Of a stretch of DNA of 43,238 nt, positions 15,895-23,834 are shown piece after piece. The notes beneath the pieces are model-generated. The model was not told the origin of the DNA. It made no database searches and was given only the letters and a program-made list of their open reading frames with translations. Both the position numbers and the translations under genes were made by a program. How positions within the stretch are numbered: the stretch's first letter is position 1; each line of letters begins with the position of its first letter. Origin of the DNA: JAENVT01 sp031404635 (GTDB lineage: Bacteria > Actinomycetota > Acidimicrobiia > Acidimicrobiales > Ilumatobacteraceae); contig JANNHY010000219.1 of assembly GCA_031404635.1 (NCBI GenBank), positions 1-43,238 on the forward strand, read 5' to 3'.

Positions 15895-16539
15895 CTACTC
15901 GGTGGTCGTGCCCGGAAGAACCCGCGGTGACCACGGTCGGGGCTCGTCCCAATGGTGGCCGACCGGTCGGCCGAGTCGCAGCTTGGAGAGGAAGTCGTGC
16001 GGTCCGTCGAAGTCGGGCATCTCCACATAAGCGGCGCCGATGGCGTCGGGGACATGGGCGTCACTGCCGGCACCGGCAGCCAGTTGGTGAGCGGCGGCAG
16101 TGGCCGCCGCGCGTTCGTTCAAGCTGCGCAGCGAGGTCTTGGCGTTGATCACCTCGACGGCGTCGACGAGATCGTCGTCGATCAGCGCATCGAGTGCCGG
16201 TTCGCTGAGGTTGCGGCGCATCGGGTCGTACGGATGCGGGATGTAAACGATCCCGCCCTGCTCGCGGATTGCTCGAGCCGCTTCGCCCGGCGGCGTGCCG
16301 ATCGGGATGCGTTGGTTGAGGAACAACCCGATGATTTCACCCGCGTGAGTGCGCAATTCCTCGCCGACGATCACCCGGCACGGCAGACGATCGACGAGGT
16401 CGACTGCTCCCTTGATCGCATTGTGATCGGTGATGCACAACACGTCGATCCCGGCCTCAGCCACCGCTGCGGCGATCTCGTCGGGGGTCGTCGTCGAGTC
16501 GCCGCTCCACATCGTGTGGCTGTGCATGTCGACCCGCAC
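15895..16539 (-). CDS. PHP-domain metal-dependent phosphoesterase
   Basis: A 214-aa protein of the PHP (polymerase and histidinol phosphatase) superfamily. Metal-ligand motifs appear in the expected order: DMHSHT near the start, CITDHN, EELRT, YIPHPYDP and GSDAHVPDAIG near the end. GTG 16539 has GGAGGG at the right spacing and places the HxH motif at the N-terminus, as in the family; a long upstream open frame is only the antisense of the divergent reductase gene. Substrates in this group include phosphorylated nucleosides and histidinol phosphate; none can be assigned here. It lies directly upstream of uppP. Confidence 0.85.
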   Translation of the reverse strand: MRVDMHSHTMWSGDSTTTPDEIAAAVAEAGIDVLCITDHNAIKGAVDLVDRLPCRVIVGEELRTHAGEIIGLFLNQRIPIGTPPGEAARAIREQGGIVYIPHPYDPMRRNLSEPALDALIDDDLVDAVEVINAKTSLRSLNERAAATAAAHQLAAGAGSDAHVPDAIGAAYVEMPDFDGPHDFLSKLRLGRPVGHHWDEPRPWSPRVLPGTTTE

Positions 16540-16671
16540 CCAACCCTCCGCCAACGGGGCGGCGAGATGCGGATGGCGAGCTGCAGCAGCGGCGAGTGGA
16601 GCAGGCACGAGCGGCAACGGTACCGGCCTAGGCTCGCCGGCGTGCGTTGGAGACCACGCCGCCGGCGCGTC

Positions 16672-17454
16672 ATGCTCATCACGGGAGGAACAGGGTTCCT
16701 CGGACGGCATCTGGTGATCGCTTCGGAAACCGACGAATGGGACCTGTTCGCGCCTCCGTCGACGGTGCTCGACATTCGCCAGCGAGACCGCGTGATCGAC
16801 GAGATCGAGACCTGGAGGCCGACGGCCGTCGTGCACCTCGCCTACCGCCGCGACGATCGCCGCACGATCGTCACCGGAAGTCGAAACGTCGCCGAAGCGG
16901 CGGCGACCTGCGGCTCGCGCCTGGTCCATGTGAGCAGCGATGTCATCTTCCCTGGCCGATCCGAGCCGTATACGGAGCGTGACCAGCCGTTTCCGATCAT
17001 CGAGTACGGAGTGATGAAGCTGGAGGCCGAGCGAGCGGTGGCAGCCGCATGCCCGAGCGCCGTCTTGGTGCGCACCTCGCTGCTTTACGGCACTGACCGC
17101 CTGGCGACGATCCAGACCGATGTCGAACGGGCGATCAGCGGTCGGTCGTCGATGACGTTCTTCACCGACGAATATCGCTGCCCGGCCCACGCCGCCGATG
17201 TCGCCGCCGCCCTGAGCTCGCTGGCGGGTAGACCGGAGATCAGCGGACCGCTGAATGTCGCCGGCCCCGACGCCGTCAGCCGTGCCGAGTTGGCTGCGGC
17301 CTTCGCCAGGTGGATGGGGCTCGAACCTGGGCTTCTGGCCACCGGATCGCTGACCGACGTCGGCACGATCCGCCCAGCACGGGTCGTGCTCGACACATCG
17401 CTGGCGGCGTCATACGGGCTTGGCTGTCGCGCCCTGGGCGACGTGCTGCGCTGA
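16672..17454 (+). CDS. NAD(P)-dependent sugar epimerase/reductase, RmlD-like SDR
   Basis: An extended short-chain dehydrogenase of 260 aa. It opens with the Rossmann glycine motif TGGTGFLGRHL; VVHLAYRRDD, LVHVSSDVIFPG and the catalytic YGVMK (Tyr-x-x-x-Lys) follow, then RTSLLYG and a C-terminal substrate-binding half with CPAHAADVAAAL. The pattern is closest to dTDP-4-dehydrorhamnose reductase (RmlD), but no other rml genes are nearby, so the sugar is unknown. ATG 16672 starts immediately before the first beta strand; GTG 16642 would add a ten-residue arginine-rich leader. It is divergent from the PHP gene with a 132-bp gap in which no promoter stands out. Confidence 0.85.
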   Translation: MLITGGTGFLGRHLVIASETDEWDLFAPPSTVLDIRQRDRVIDEIETWRPTAVVHLAYRRDDRRTIVTGSRNVAEAAATCGSRLVHVSSDVIFPGRSEPYTERDQPFPIIEYGVMKLEAERAVAAACPSAVLVRTSLLYGTDRLATIQTDVERAISGRSSMTFFTDEYRCPAHAADVAAALSSLAGRPEISGPLNVAGPDAVSRAELAAAFARWMGLEPGLLATGSLTDVGTIRPARVVLDTSLAASYGLGCRALGDVLR

Positions 17455-17492
17455 AGCCCGGCGGCCAAACCCTGGCGCCCAAAACCCTGGCG

Positions 17493-18842
17493 TTACGTCC
17501 CGCTCATCGTCACGTCGCGGATCACCAGGGTGACGCCGGCGGCACGCATCGGCAGCCAATCGACGTCGTTGCCTATCTCGACGACATCGTGCAGCATGCG
17601 CTGTAGCGTCGAGGCGATCGTGAACTCGCGGATCGGGCCTCCCAGCTGACCATTCGTAATCGTCAGGCCGGAGGCGCCGGCCGAAAAGTCGCCGCTGATG
17701 GCATTGACGCCGGAATGCAGCCCGCTGACCGATTGGATCAACACGCCGTCGTCGACATCGCCGATCAGCGCATCCTGATCACGGCGGCCGGGCAGCAACT
17801 GCAGCGCCAGGCAGCCGACACCCGGGGTGCCCTTGAAGCCGCCGCGGATCGCATTGCCGGTGCTCTTCGCACCGACACGCCGCGCTGAATACGACGAGTG
17901 GACGAACTGCTGCAGCACGCCGCCGTCGATCAGCACGTTACGCCGCGCCGCAAGCCCTTCGCCGTCGAGATCGGTCGCCGTATACGCCTTCGGGTTGGTC
18001 GGATCATCGACGAGCGTGACGATCGAGTTGGCCACGTTCTCGCCGAGGCGGTCCTTGAACAGGCTGCGGCCCTTGGCCACACTCTCGCCGTTCAATGTGC
18101 TGGAGATGACGCCGAGAAAGCTGGCCGTGATGTACGGATCGAGCACCACGGTGGTGCGCCTGGTCGAAGGTTTCGTCGCGCCCAACAAGCGCGTCGCCCG
18201 GTCACTGGCCTCGTTGGCGGCCTTGGCGAGATCGAACTCCAACGGTGATCGACCGACGCTGAATCCGAAACCGGTCTGGGTCTCGTCGCCGTCGTCGGCC
18301 AGAGTGCTGACGACTACGTAGCAGCCGTTCTCGCGGCTGGTTCGGCGAATGCCCATCGTCGTGGACACAGCCGACTCGGCGGCGACATCGGCGTAGTTGG
18401 CATCGTCGACGCGTGTCCTCGGATCGACGGCGAGCGTCAGCCGTTCGAGCTCCTTGGCCAGGGCGATCTTGCCGGCGGTGGAGTACTCGGCCAGAACGTC
18501 GCTCCACAGGTCCTGCTCGATCACGTCGACGCCGTCCGGTTCGGCGAGACCCGCCCACTCGTCGGGCGTGCCGAACTGCACGTTGTCGCGCGCCTCGGCC
18601 AGTACCTCGGCGACCGACGCCTCGTCGAGCACGCCGGCGTACGCAAAGCCGGTTCGCCCCTCACGGATCACGCGGATTCCGACGCCCTCGGTCTGGGCGG
18701 CGACGAAGTGCTCGACCTCACCTTCGTATATACGTATGTCGGTCTCGGCGTCGCGCGACACGAAGGCCTCGATGTGCTCGCCCGGCCGGGCCATCGCCAC
18801 CACTCGATCGGCCATCTCCTGCAGGTCGTCGACACCGGTCAT
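17493..18842 (-). CDS. pmbA: TldE/PmbA family metalloprotease subunit
   Basis: Partner of TldD in a heterodimeric protease that, in Escherichia coli, degrades unfolded peptides and processes CcdA and microcin B17. The 449-aa protein lacks the HExxxH of TldD, as expected for the E subunit, and has family blocks EGVGIRVIREGRTGFAY, TTVVLDPYITASFLG, KGRSLFKDRLGENV, DDPTNPKAYTATDLDGEG and GFKGTPGV. Its ATG overlaps the tldD stop in ATGA (18839-18842), so translation is coupled. The end of the gene is 38 bp from the SDR stop (convergent); two 11-bp direct copies of AAACCCTGGCG lie in that gap (17467-17477 and 17482-17492). Confidence 0.94.
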   Translation of the reverse strand: MTGVDDLQEMADRVVAMARPGEHIEAFVSRDAETDIRIYEGEVEHFVAAQTEGVGIRVIREGRTGFAYAGVLDEASVAEVLAEARDNVQFGTPDEWAGLAEPDGVDVIEQDLWSDVLAEYSTAGKIALAKELERLTLAVDPRTRVDDANYADVAAESAVSTTMGIRRTSRENGCYVVVSTLADDGDETQTGFGFSVGRSPLEFDLAKAANEASDRATRLLGATKPSTRRTTVVLDPYITASFLGVISSTLNGESVAKGRSLFKDRLGENVANSIVTLVDDPTNPKAYTATDLDGEGLAARRNVLIDGGVLQQFVHSSYSARRVGAKSTGNAIRGGFKGTPGVGCLALQLLPGRRDQDALIGDVDDGVLIQSVSGLHSGVNAISGDFSAGASGLTITNGQLGGPIREFTIASTLQRMLHDVVEIGNDVDWLPMRAAGVTLVIRDVTMSGT

Positions 18843-20242
18843 GCTGCCGTGCCCCCGATCGTCAAGGCCTTGACGCGTAGGGTCGGCTGGCCGTCGCCGA
18901 CCGGCACTCCCTGGCCGTCTTTGCCGCACGTACCGGGATTGCCCATCGCGAAGTCGTTGCCCAACAGGTCGATGTCGCGCAGTACCTGTGGGCCGTTGCC
19001 CAGCAGGTTGCCTTCGCGCAGCGGCTCGGTGATCTCACCGTTCTCGATCAGATAGGCCTCGGTCATGCCGAAGACGAAGTCGCCCGTCGCCGTGTTGACG
19101 CTGCCGCCACCGAGCTTGGCGACGTACACGCCGTGATCCGTGCCGCGAACGATGTCGTCGGGCTCCTCGGTGCCGTTGAGCACGTAGGTATTGGTCATCC
19201 GAACCATCGGCAGGTGCATGTAACTCTGGCGCCGGCCATTGCCCGACTGCTTGCGACCCTCGTTGCGGGCCCGTAGGTAATCCCACATGTAGTCGGTGAG
19301 CACGCCGTCTTCGATCAGCACGTTGTACTGGCTGGGGTGTCCCTCGTCGTCGATGCCGATCGCGCCCCATTCGCCGCTCATCGTGCCGTCGTCGACCAGG
19401 GTGACGAGCGGAGAGGCGACCATCTCGCCCTGCTTGCCACGGTACACACTGCCGCCTTTGGCGATCAGATCGGCTTCCAGGCCGTGACCGCAGGCTTCGT
19501 GGAACAGCACCCCACCACTGCCGCGCTTGATCACCACCGGCAGGGTGCCGCTCGGAGCCGGACGGGCACCGAGCTTGACCAATGCCTGCCGGGCAGCGTC
19601 GCGGGCCAGTTCCTCGACATCGATGCGATCGAACATCTCGAATCCGTTGGTGTGGCCGGCGCTCTGGAAGCCGGTCTGCATGCCGGCATCGCCGTTGGCG
19701 ACGACACTGATGCGCACGGTCTGGCGGGCCTGCTCGTCGGCCGCCAGCAGGCCATGGGTGTTGGCGATCATGATCCGCTTGCGACTGTCGGCATATCCGG
19801 CGCTGACCTGCACGATCGCCGCACCGCTGGCCCGTGCCGCTTCGTCGACTCGCAGGAGCAACGCGACTTTCTCGGTCTTGGCGACTTCGTCGGCGAATCG
19901 CTCGACCGGGCTGACCCGCCGCTCGGGCTGCCGGGTCAGGGACACCGTGTGGGTGCCGGTGCCCTGGCTCGCAGCGGCGGCGGCAGCCTCGGCCGCCGAA
20001 CGCAGACCGGCCTCGCTGAGGTCGGCCGTGTGGGCGAATCCGGTGGTGTCGCCCCTGACAACGCGGATGCCGGCGCCGCGGTCGCGACCGCTCGTGACCT
20101 GCTCGATCCGCCCGTCGTCCAACCCGGCCATGGTGGAGCGCTTGTCCTCGATGAACACTTCGGCAAACTCACCGCCGGTGCGCATTGCCACCCCGAGCAC
20201 CCGCTCCAGCACATCCGGCTCGACTACATCATGTCCAGCCAT
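18839..20242 (-). CDS. tldD: TldD family zinc metalloprotease
   Basis: Catalytic subunit of the TldD/TldE protease. The 467-aa protein has the zinc motif HEACGH (HExxxH, residues 248-253) and a cysteine near residue 439 (GNPGTCGKDGQG) at the place of the third ligand. N-terminal dimer-forming blocks (GIRVVRGDTTGFAHTADLS) and DDGTMSGEWGAIGIDDEG, SYMHLPMVRMTNTY and GNGPQVLRDIDLLGNDF are all typical. ATG 20242 is preceded by GGAGAG. Known partners of this protease include peptide toxins and RiPP precursors; no such precursor was recognised here, so a housekeeping peptide-degrading role is likely. Confidence 0.96.
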   Translation of the reverse strand: MAGHDVVEPDVLERVLGVAMRTGGEFAEVFIEDKRSTMAGLDDGRIEQVTSGRDRGAGIRVVRGDTTGFAHTADLSEAGLRSAAEAAAAAASQGTGTHTVSLTRQPERRVSPVERFADEVAKTEKVALLLRVDEAARASGAAIVQVSAGYADSRKRIMIANTHGLLAADEQARQTVRISVVANGDAGMQTGFQSAGHTNGFEMFDRIDVEELARDAARQALVKLGARPAPSGTLPVVIKRGSGGVLFHEACGHGLEADLIAKGGSVYRGKQGEMVASPLVTLVDDGTMSGEWGAIGIDDEGHPSQYNVLIEDGVLTDYMWDYLRARNEGRKQSGNGRRQSYMHLPMVRMTNTYVLNGTEEPDDIVRGTDHGVYVAKLGGGSVNTATGDFVFGMTEAYLIENGEITEPLREGNLLGNGPQVLRDIDLLGNDFAMGNPGTCGKDGQGVPVGDGQPTLRVKALTIGGTAA

Positions 20243-20381
20243 TGTCTCTCCAATTCATCCCAGCGATCATCTCGGCGAGCCTACCGAGAACCTCGTCAAG
20301 GTCCAGCCGCGTGTGTCGGCCGACCGCAATCTGCTGGAAACTCCACTCATCAGCGGCCTCGACGCCGCCGATACACCAGGT

Positions 20382-20687
20382 ATGAGAACGGCCCGCTGGT
20401 CAACGATGTGTGTCGTGTTGCTTGCCGCCGGTTCTGTGACCGCGTGCAACCCGGCCGAACGGGCCAAGGTGGCCACAGAGGAGATCCAGTCCGGCAACGC
20501 TGCAGCGTGCGTCGAGGAGCGCTCGACGATCGAGAAGGCCGTCGAGGCCTACACCTTGCTGAACCCCGACGCGCCGATCACAGAAGCGGCGATGGTCGCA
20601 GCCGGATTCGTACACGAGGAATCAAAGCTGATGGATGTCGCCACCGACGGCAAGGTCGTCGCCGCCGTCGGCACCGTCTGCGCCTGA
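20382..20687 (+). CDS. Small lipoprotein with a pilin-like C-terminal motif
   Basis: A 101-aa protein starting at ATG 20382. Residues 1-26 form a lipoprotein signal (MCVVLLAAGSVTAC), with lipidation expected at the Cys. The mature part (CVEERSTIEKAVEAY, AMVAAGFVHEE, DGKVVAAVGTVC) resembles the short soluble tail of type II secretion/type IV pilin-like proteins (C-x-x-x-[RS]-x-T-[IV]-x-x-A-V-x-A-Y), where two cysteines bracket the domain. It is unusual to find that tail on a lipid anchor instead of a pilin helix. It is divergent from tldD and convergent with the TPP enzyme (13 bp between stops). Function unknown. Confidence 0.7.
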   Translation: MRTARWSTMCVVLLAAGSVTACNPAERAKVATEEIQSGNAAACVEERSTIEKAVEAYTLLNPDAPITEAAMVAAGFVHEESKLMDVATDGKVVAAVGTVCA

Positions 20688-20700
20688 CGGCTCGTCAGCT

Positions 20701-22338
20701 TTAGCCGAGGTTGGAGCTGCGCGGGTAGACGTCGGCAGGGTCGGTCAGTACGTTGACCAGGTACGGCACACCCGAGGCGAACGCCCTATCGAGTGCCGCG
20801 CCGATCTGGTCGGCGTCGGTGACCGTCTCGCCAGCACCACCAAGGGCCCACACAATCTCGTCGTAGCGACAATCGGGTTGCAGGTCGCAGGCCAGGTCCC
20901 AGCCGTAGATCGCCCGCATCGGATGCTTCTCGAGACCCCACATCCCGTTGTTGCCGACGATCATCACCACCGGCAGGGCGTGGCGAACCATCGTGTCGAC
21001 ATCCATCAAACTGAAGCCGGCGGCGCCATCACCGAGCAGCAGCGCGATCTGGCTCGACGGGCGGGCAACACGTGCCGCGATCGCATAACCGGGGCCGTTC
21101 CCCAAACATCCATAGGGCCCGGTGTCGAGCCAGCAGCCAGGCTCGAAGACCTCGATGAACTTGCCGGCGTACGAAGCGAAGTCGCCGCCATCGCAGATCA
21201 CCACGGCGTCCCTGGCCAGCCGCTTGCCGAGCTCGCCATAGATCCTCGAAGGCCTGATCGGTGCATTGGCGGCCGCCAGCAACGCCTCATGGGCGGCACG
21301 ACCGGCGCTCTCGGCTGCGCGCAACTCGGCGATCCAATCGTCGTGGTCGACCCGCGATCCGCCGTATCGGGAGAGCGCCCGCAATACCTGCCCGGCATCA
21401 CCGGCAACACTGGCAACATCGACATGACGCGCAACCTGCGAGGCGGCGTCGACCACGTGAGCGACCCTGGCGTTGCCGAAGTGGCCGAACCCGAGGCGGA
21501 AGTCGAGCGGTGTGCCGAGCACTACCACCAGGTCGGCGCGCTGTTTGAGCAACCCCCGTGTACGCAGGAAGGCCAACTCGTGGTCGGCGGGCAGCGTGCC
21601 GCGCCCGAGACCGTTGAAGAAGCACGGCACGCGCAGGTGCTCGACGGCGGCGCGAAGTTCCGTCCAAGCACCGTCCCAATAGACGTCGCTGCCGACGATG
21701 AACGCCGGCCGTTCGGCGTTGGCGATCATTGATGCCAGACCGGCAACGGCGTCGGCGTCGGGAGTCGCGCCCCGTCCGACGTATCTGTCGACCGGGGGCA
21801 ATTCGCCGGCCGACGGGCCGAACACGTCGAGCGGAAAGTCGAGAAAGGTCGGTCCACGGTGCGGCGTCATCGCCAGGCGTGCCGCAGCGTGCACCATCTC
21901 CCCGGCCCGGCCGGCCTCTTTCACAGTGACGGCCGACTTGGTGATCGAGTCGACCAACGGCACGTGGTCCATCTCCTGCAGCGAGCCTGAACCCCATCGC
22001 AGCTCCGGCGCCCGGCCACCCATCACCACAAGCGGTGAACCGTTGAAGCGAGCGGTCGCGATCGCCGACACGCTGTTGGTGACACCTGGTCCGGCGGTCA
22101 GTGCCGCCAGGCCAGGCCGGCGGGTCAACTTCGCCCAGCCCTCGGCGGCAAAGGTCGCCGTTTGTTCGTGGCGGGTGTCGACTACGCGCATGCCCTGATC
22201 GCGCGCTGCCTCGTACAGCGGCCAGATATGGCCGCCGTTCAAGGTGAACATCACGTCGGTGCCGAACGCCAGCATCGCCGCGATGGCTTGCTGGCCGGCG
22301 TGCCCGTCGATGTGTTGGGCGATCCGTTGCGTCGTCAC
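20701..22338 (-). CDS. TPP-dependent enzyme, IlvG / 2-hydroxyacyl-CoA lyase-like
   Basis: A 545-aa thiamine-diphosphate enzyme. It resembles, nearly block for block, mycobacterial IlvG (Rv1820): TLNGGH, DTRHEQTATFAAEGW, LTAGPGVTNS, GGRAPELRWGSGSLQEMDHVP, and the cofactor region GDGAAGFSLMDVDTMVRH plus NNGMWGLEKHPM, ending YPRSSNL. The catalytic glutamate is in RHEQT. Despite the acetolactate-synthase name, this branch also resembles oxalyl-CoA decarboxylase and 2-hydroxyacyl-CoA lyases, so C-C lyase chemistry on an acyl-CoA is a real alternative. The GTG start overlaps the upstream gene's stop in GTGA (22335-22338). It is the last gene of a three-gene operon. Confidence 0.88.
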   Translation of the reverse strand: MTTQRIAQHIDGHAGQQAIAAMLAFGTDVMFTLNGGHIWPLYEAARDQGMRVVDTRHEQTATFAAEGWAKLTRRPGLAALTAGPGVTNSVSAIATARFNGSPLVVMGGRAPELRWGSGSLQEMDHVPLVDSITKSAVTVKEAGRAGEMVHAAARLAMTPHRGPTFLDFPLDVFGPSAGELPPVDRYVGRGATPDADAVAGLASMIANAERPAFIVGSDVYWDGAWTELRAAVEHLRVPCFFNGLGRGTLPADHELAFLRTRGLLKQRADLVVVLGTPLDFRLGFGHFGNARVAHVVDAASQVARHVDVASVAGDAGQVLRALSRYGGSRVDHDDWIAELRAAESAGRAAHEALLAAANAPIRPSRIYGELGKRLARDAVVICDGGDFASYAGKFIEVFEPGCWLDTGPYGCLGNGPGYAIAARVARPSSQIALLLGDGAAGFSLMDVDTMVRHALPVVMIVGNNGMWGLEKHPMRAIYGWDLACDLQPDCRYDEIVWALGGAGETVTDADQIGAALDRAFASGVPYLVNVLTDPADVYPRSSNLG

Positions 22339-22832
22339 TGTTGCTGATCGTTGTAACCAGCGAGGCGACTGGTGCCCCGATCAGGCGGAACGAAACGGAT
22401 GTCGCTGATCGACATCGGCCGGCCGAGGTGCAGCACCCCGATCTGCGCGAAAACCGCCAACCAATCGATGAACCGGTGAAACACGACGGTGCCGGTGCGC
22501 AGTAACTCCTCGAGGTCTGCACCAACCGTCTGGCCGGGTGCCGAGTTCTCCACCAGCGTCAAGCCCGACACCGACACCATGTTCTGCGTAGGTCGAATCT
22601 GGGTGTGCCCGAAACCGGGGATCGACCCGACGTGCTTGCCTTCGAACCGCCAGCGAATCGCGAAGAATTCGCTAGTCGCGCCGAGCCAGTTCGATGCACC
22701 GATCGATTCGTCAGCGGTGAACTTGCCGTCGAGGAAGGAGCCGAGCACACCCGCAGTGTCGAGCTGGACAGCTGCATGGGCGACAGCCAGGTCGAATGGC
22801 CGGTCCTTCAGTGGGCGGTCCTTGTTGGTCAC
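22335..22832 (-). CDS. SnoaL-like / NTF2-fold protein
   Basis: A 165-aa protein with the look of the SnoaL-like polyketide-cyclase family (NTF2 fold): an N-terminal helical stretch, then WRFEGKHVGSIPGFGHT, MVSVSGLTLVEN and a final VVFHRFIDWLAVFAQIGV strand-helix. Members bind small hydrophobic substrates and some isomerise or hydrate them. The GTG start overlaps the preceding stop codon in GTGA (22829-22832), and its own stop overlaps the next start the same way. Sandwiched between an unknown protein and a TPP lyase-like enzyme, it may act on the same substrate (inference). Confidence 0.6.
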   Translation of the reverse strand: MTNKDRPLKDRPFDLAVAHAAVQLDTAGVLGSFLDGKFTADESIGASNWLGATSEFFAIRWRFEGKHVGSIPGFGHTQIRPTQNMVSVSGLTLVENSAPGQTVGADLEELLRTGTVVFHRFIDWLAVFAQIGVLHLGRPMSISDIRFVPPDRGTSRLAGYNDQQQ

Positions 22833-23770
22833 GGTGCCACGTACCTCGGCTTGACCGCGTCGATCCCACCACTGCGGGCAGCCGGCTGAACGGTGACGAC
22901 ATCGCAGAAGTTCTCGGGAGCGATGATCGGCAGCAGCGGTGGCCCCCATTCCAAGTAGCCCGACGGCACCGATGTGTCGAAGACGTTGAGCTTCTTGTGA
23001 TCACGGTGGGTGACAACCCACACCCCCTGATGCGGTTCGCCATCCGGGTCGGCCGATGGGGCAGTCACCGGGTCGACCAGGAACTCGCCGTCGTTGCGCA
23101 ACGTGCGAACAAGGTCGTCTCTGTGGTCGTGGTTGCTGTCGATCGGGATCGGGTGATCGGACACCGGGTGGTTGTGGCCCGGCGTGGCGAAGATCACCGT
23201 TACCTGGCCGGCGGCGCGCCGGTTCACGCTGTGGCATTGCCATGTCACCCAACCCTCGAAGAACGGCTGCTGGCATTTGAAGAAGAAGTAGAGCGGCCAG
23301 CTTCGTGGTGGTGCCGCGCTGGGAATCGGCGCGTCGTGGTCGAGCCCGAGCGAGACCTCGAGCGCCCGGATGAAGACGTTGGCCATGATCCGTTCGACGT
23401 TGCCCTGGTAGCCGTCCCACATTCCCGTCGGTTTGTTGGGATGCGGCTTGGTGTCGAGGCTGCCGTCGGGCCGGATCCGATAGCCGAACCAGTTCTCGGC
23501 CACCACCCGGTACACGGGGAACGAGACGTCGGCGTCGGTCATCCACCCCGGCCAACGCAGCACGCTGCCCTCGGCTGGTTCGCCGTCGGTGAGGTCGCAA
23601 GGTCGGGCGACTACGTCGCGCATGTACTCGAGCATCGAATACCGTCGGGTCAGCCCGGGGAACGTGACCATCGAGTCGTTGTCGACGAGCGCTTCGATCC
23701 CTTCGTTGAGCGTGGCTTCGAGCAGCAGCAGGAAGTGGCCCTTTTCCAGGTGATACGGCATTTCACCCAT
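22829..23770 (-). CDS. Conserved-looking hypothetical protein, first gene of the TPP-enzyme operon
   Basis: A 313-aa protein not recognised. ATG 23770 follows a perfect GGAGGAG ribosome-binding site. It has no signal peptide or clear membrane helix. Visible features are an N-terminal helical region (HLEKGHFLLLLEATLNEGIEAL), many aromatic residues (WPGWMTDADVSFPVYRVVAENWFGY, WPLYFFFKCQQPFFEGWVTWQCH), and a His/Asp-rich segment (HNHPVSDHPIPI, SNHDHRDD) that could bind metal. Translation is coupled to the SnoaL-like gene by a 4-nt overlap, and to the TPP enzyme beyond it, so the three very likely act in one pathway. It could be an enzyme on a hydrophobic or aromatic substrate; no family can be named. 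Confidence 0.75.
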   Translation of the reverse strand: MGEMPYHLEKGHFLLLLEATLNEGIEALVDNDSMVTFPGLTRRYSMLEYMRDVVARPCDLTDGEPAEGSVLRWPGWMTDADVSFPVYRVVAENWFGYRIRPDGSLDTKPHPNKPTGMWDGYQGNVERIMANVFIRALEVSLGLDHDAPIPSAAPPRSWPLYFFFKCQQPFFEGWVTWQCHSVNRRAAGQVTVIFATPGHNHPVSDHPIPIDSNHDHRDDLVRTLRNDGEFLVDPVTAPSADPDGEPHQGVWVVTHRDHKKLNVFDTSVPSGYLEWGPPLLPIIAPENFCDVVTVQPAARSGGIDAVKPRYVAP

Positions 23771-23834
23771 GCGGTACTCCTCCGTGGCGTGGTGGTCGCA
23801 CTATAGAGCCAACACCAACGAGCAGCGGATACCG

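Noticed and set aside
16540..17190. N-terminal extension of the PHP gene to 17190
   Set aside because: It runs antisense through the SDR gene; GTG 16539 has a GGAGGG site and places the HxH metal motif at the N-terminus.
17493..20242. tldD/pmbA as part of a RiPP (microcin-like) gene cluster
   Set aside because: No precursor peptide, YcaO, or radical SAM modifying enzyme is adjacent; the pair is common as housekeeping genes.
19337..20381. Long plus-strand open frames through tldD
   Set aside because: Only the part after ATG 20382 has a lipoprotein signal and a plausible domain; the rest is the complement of tldD.
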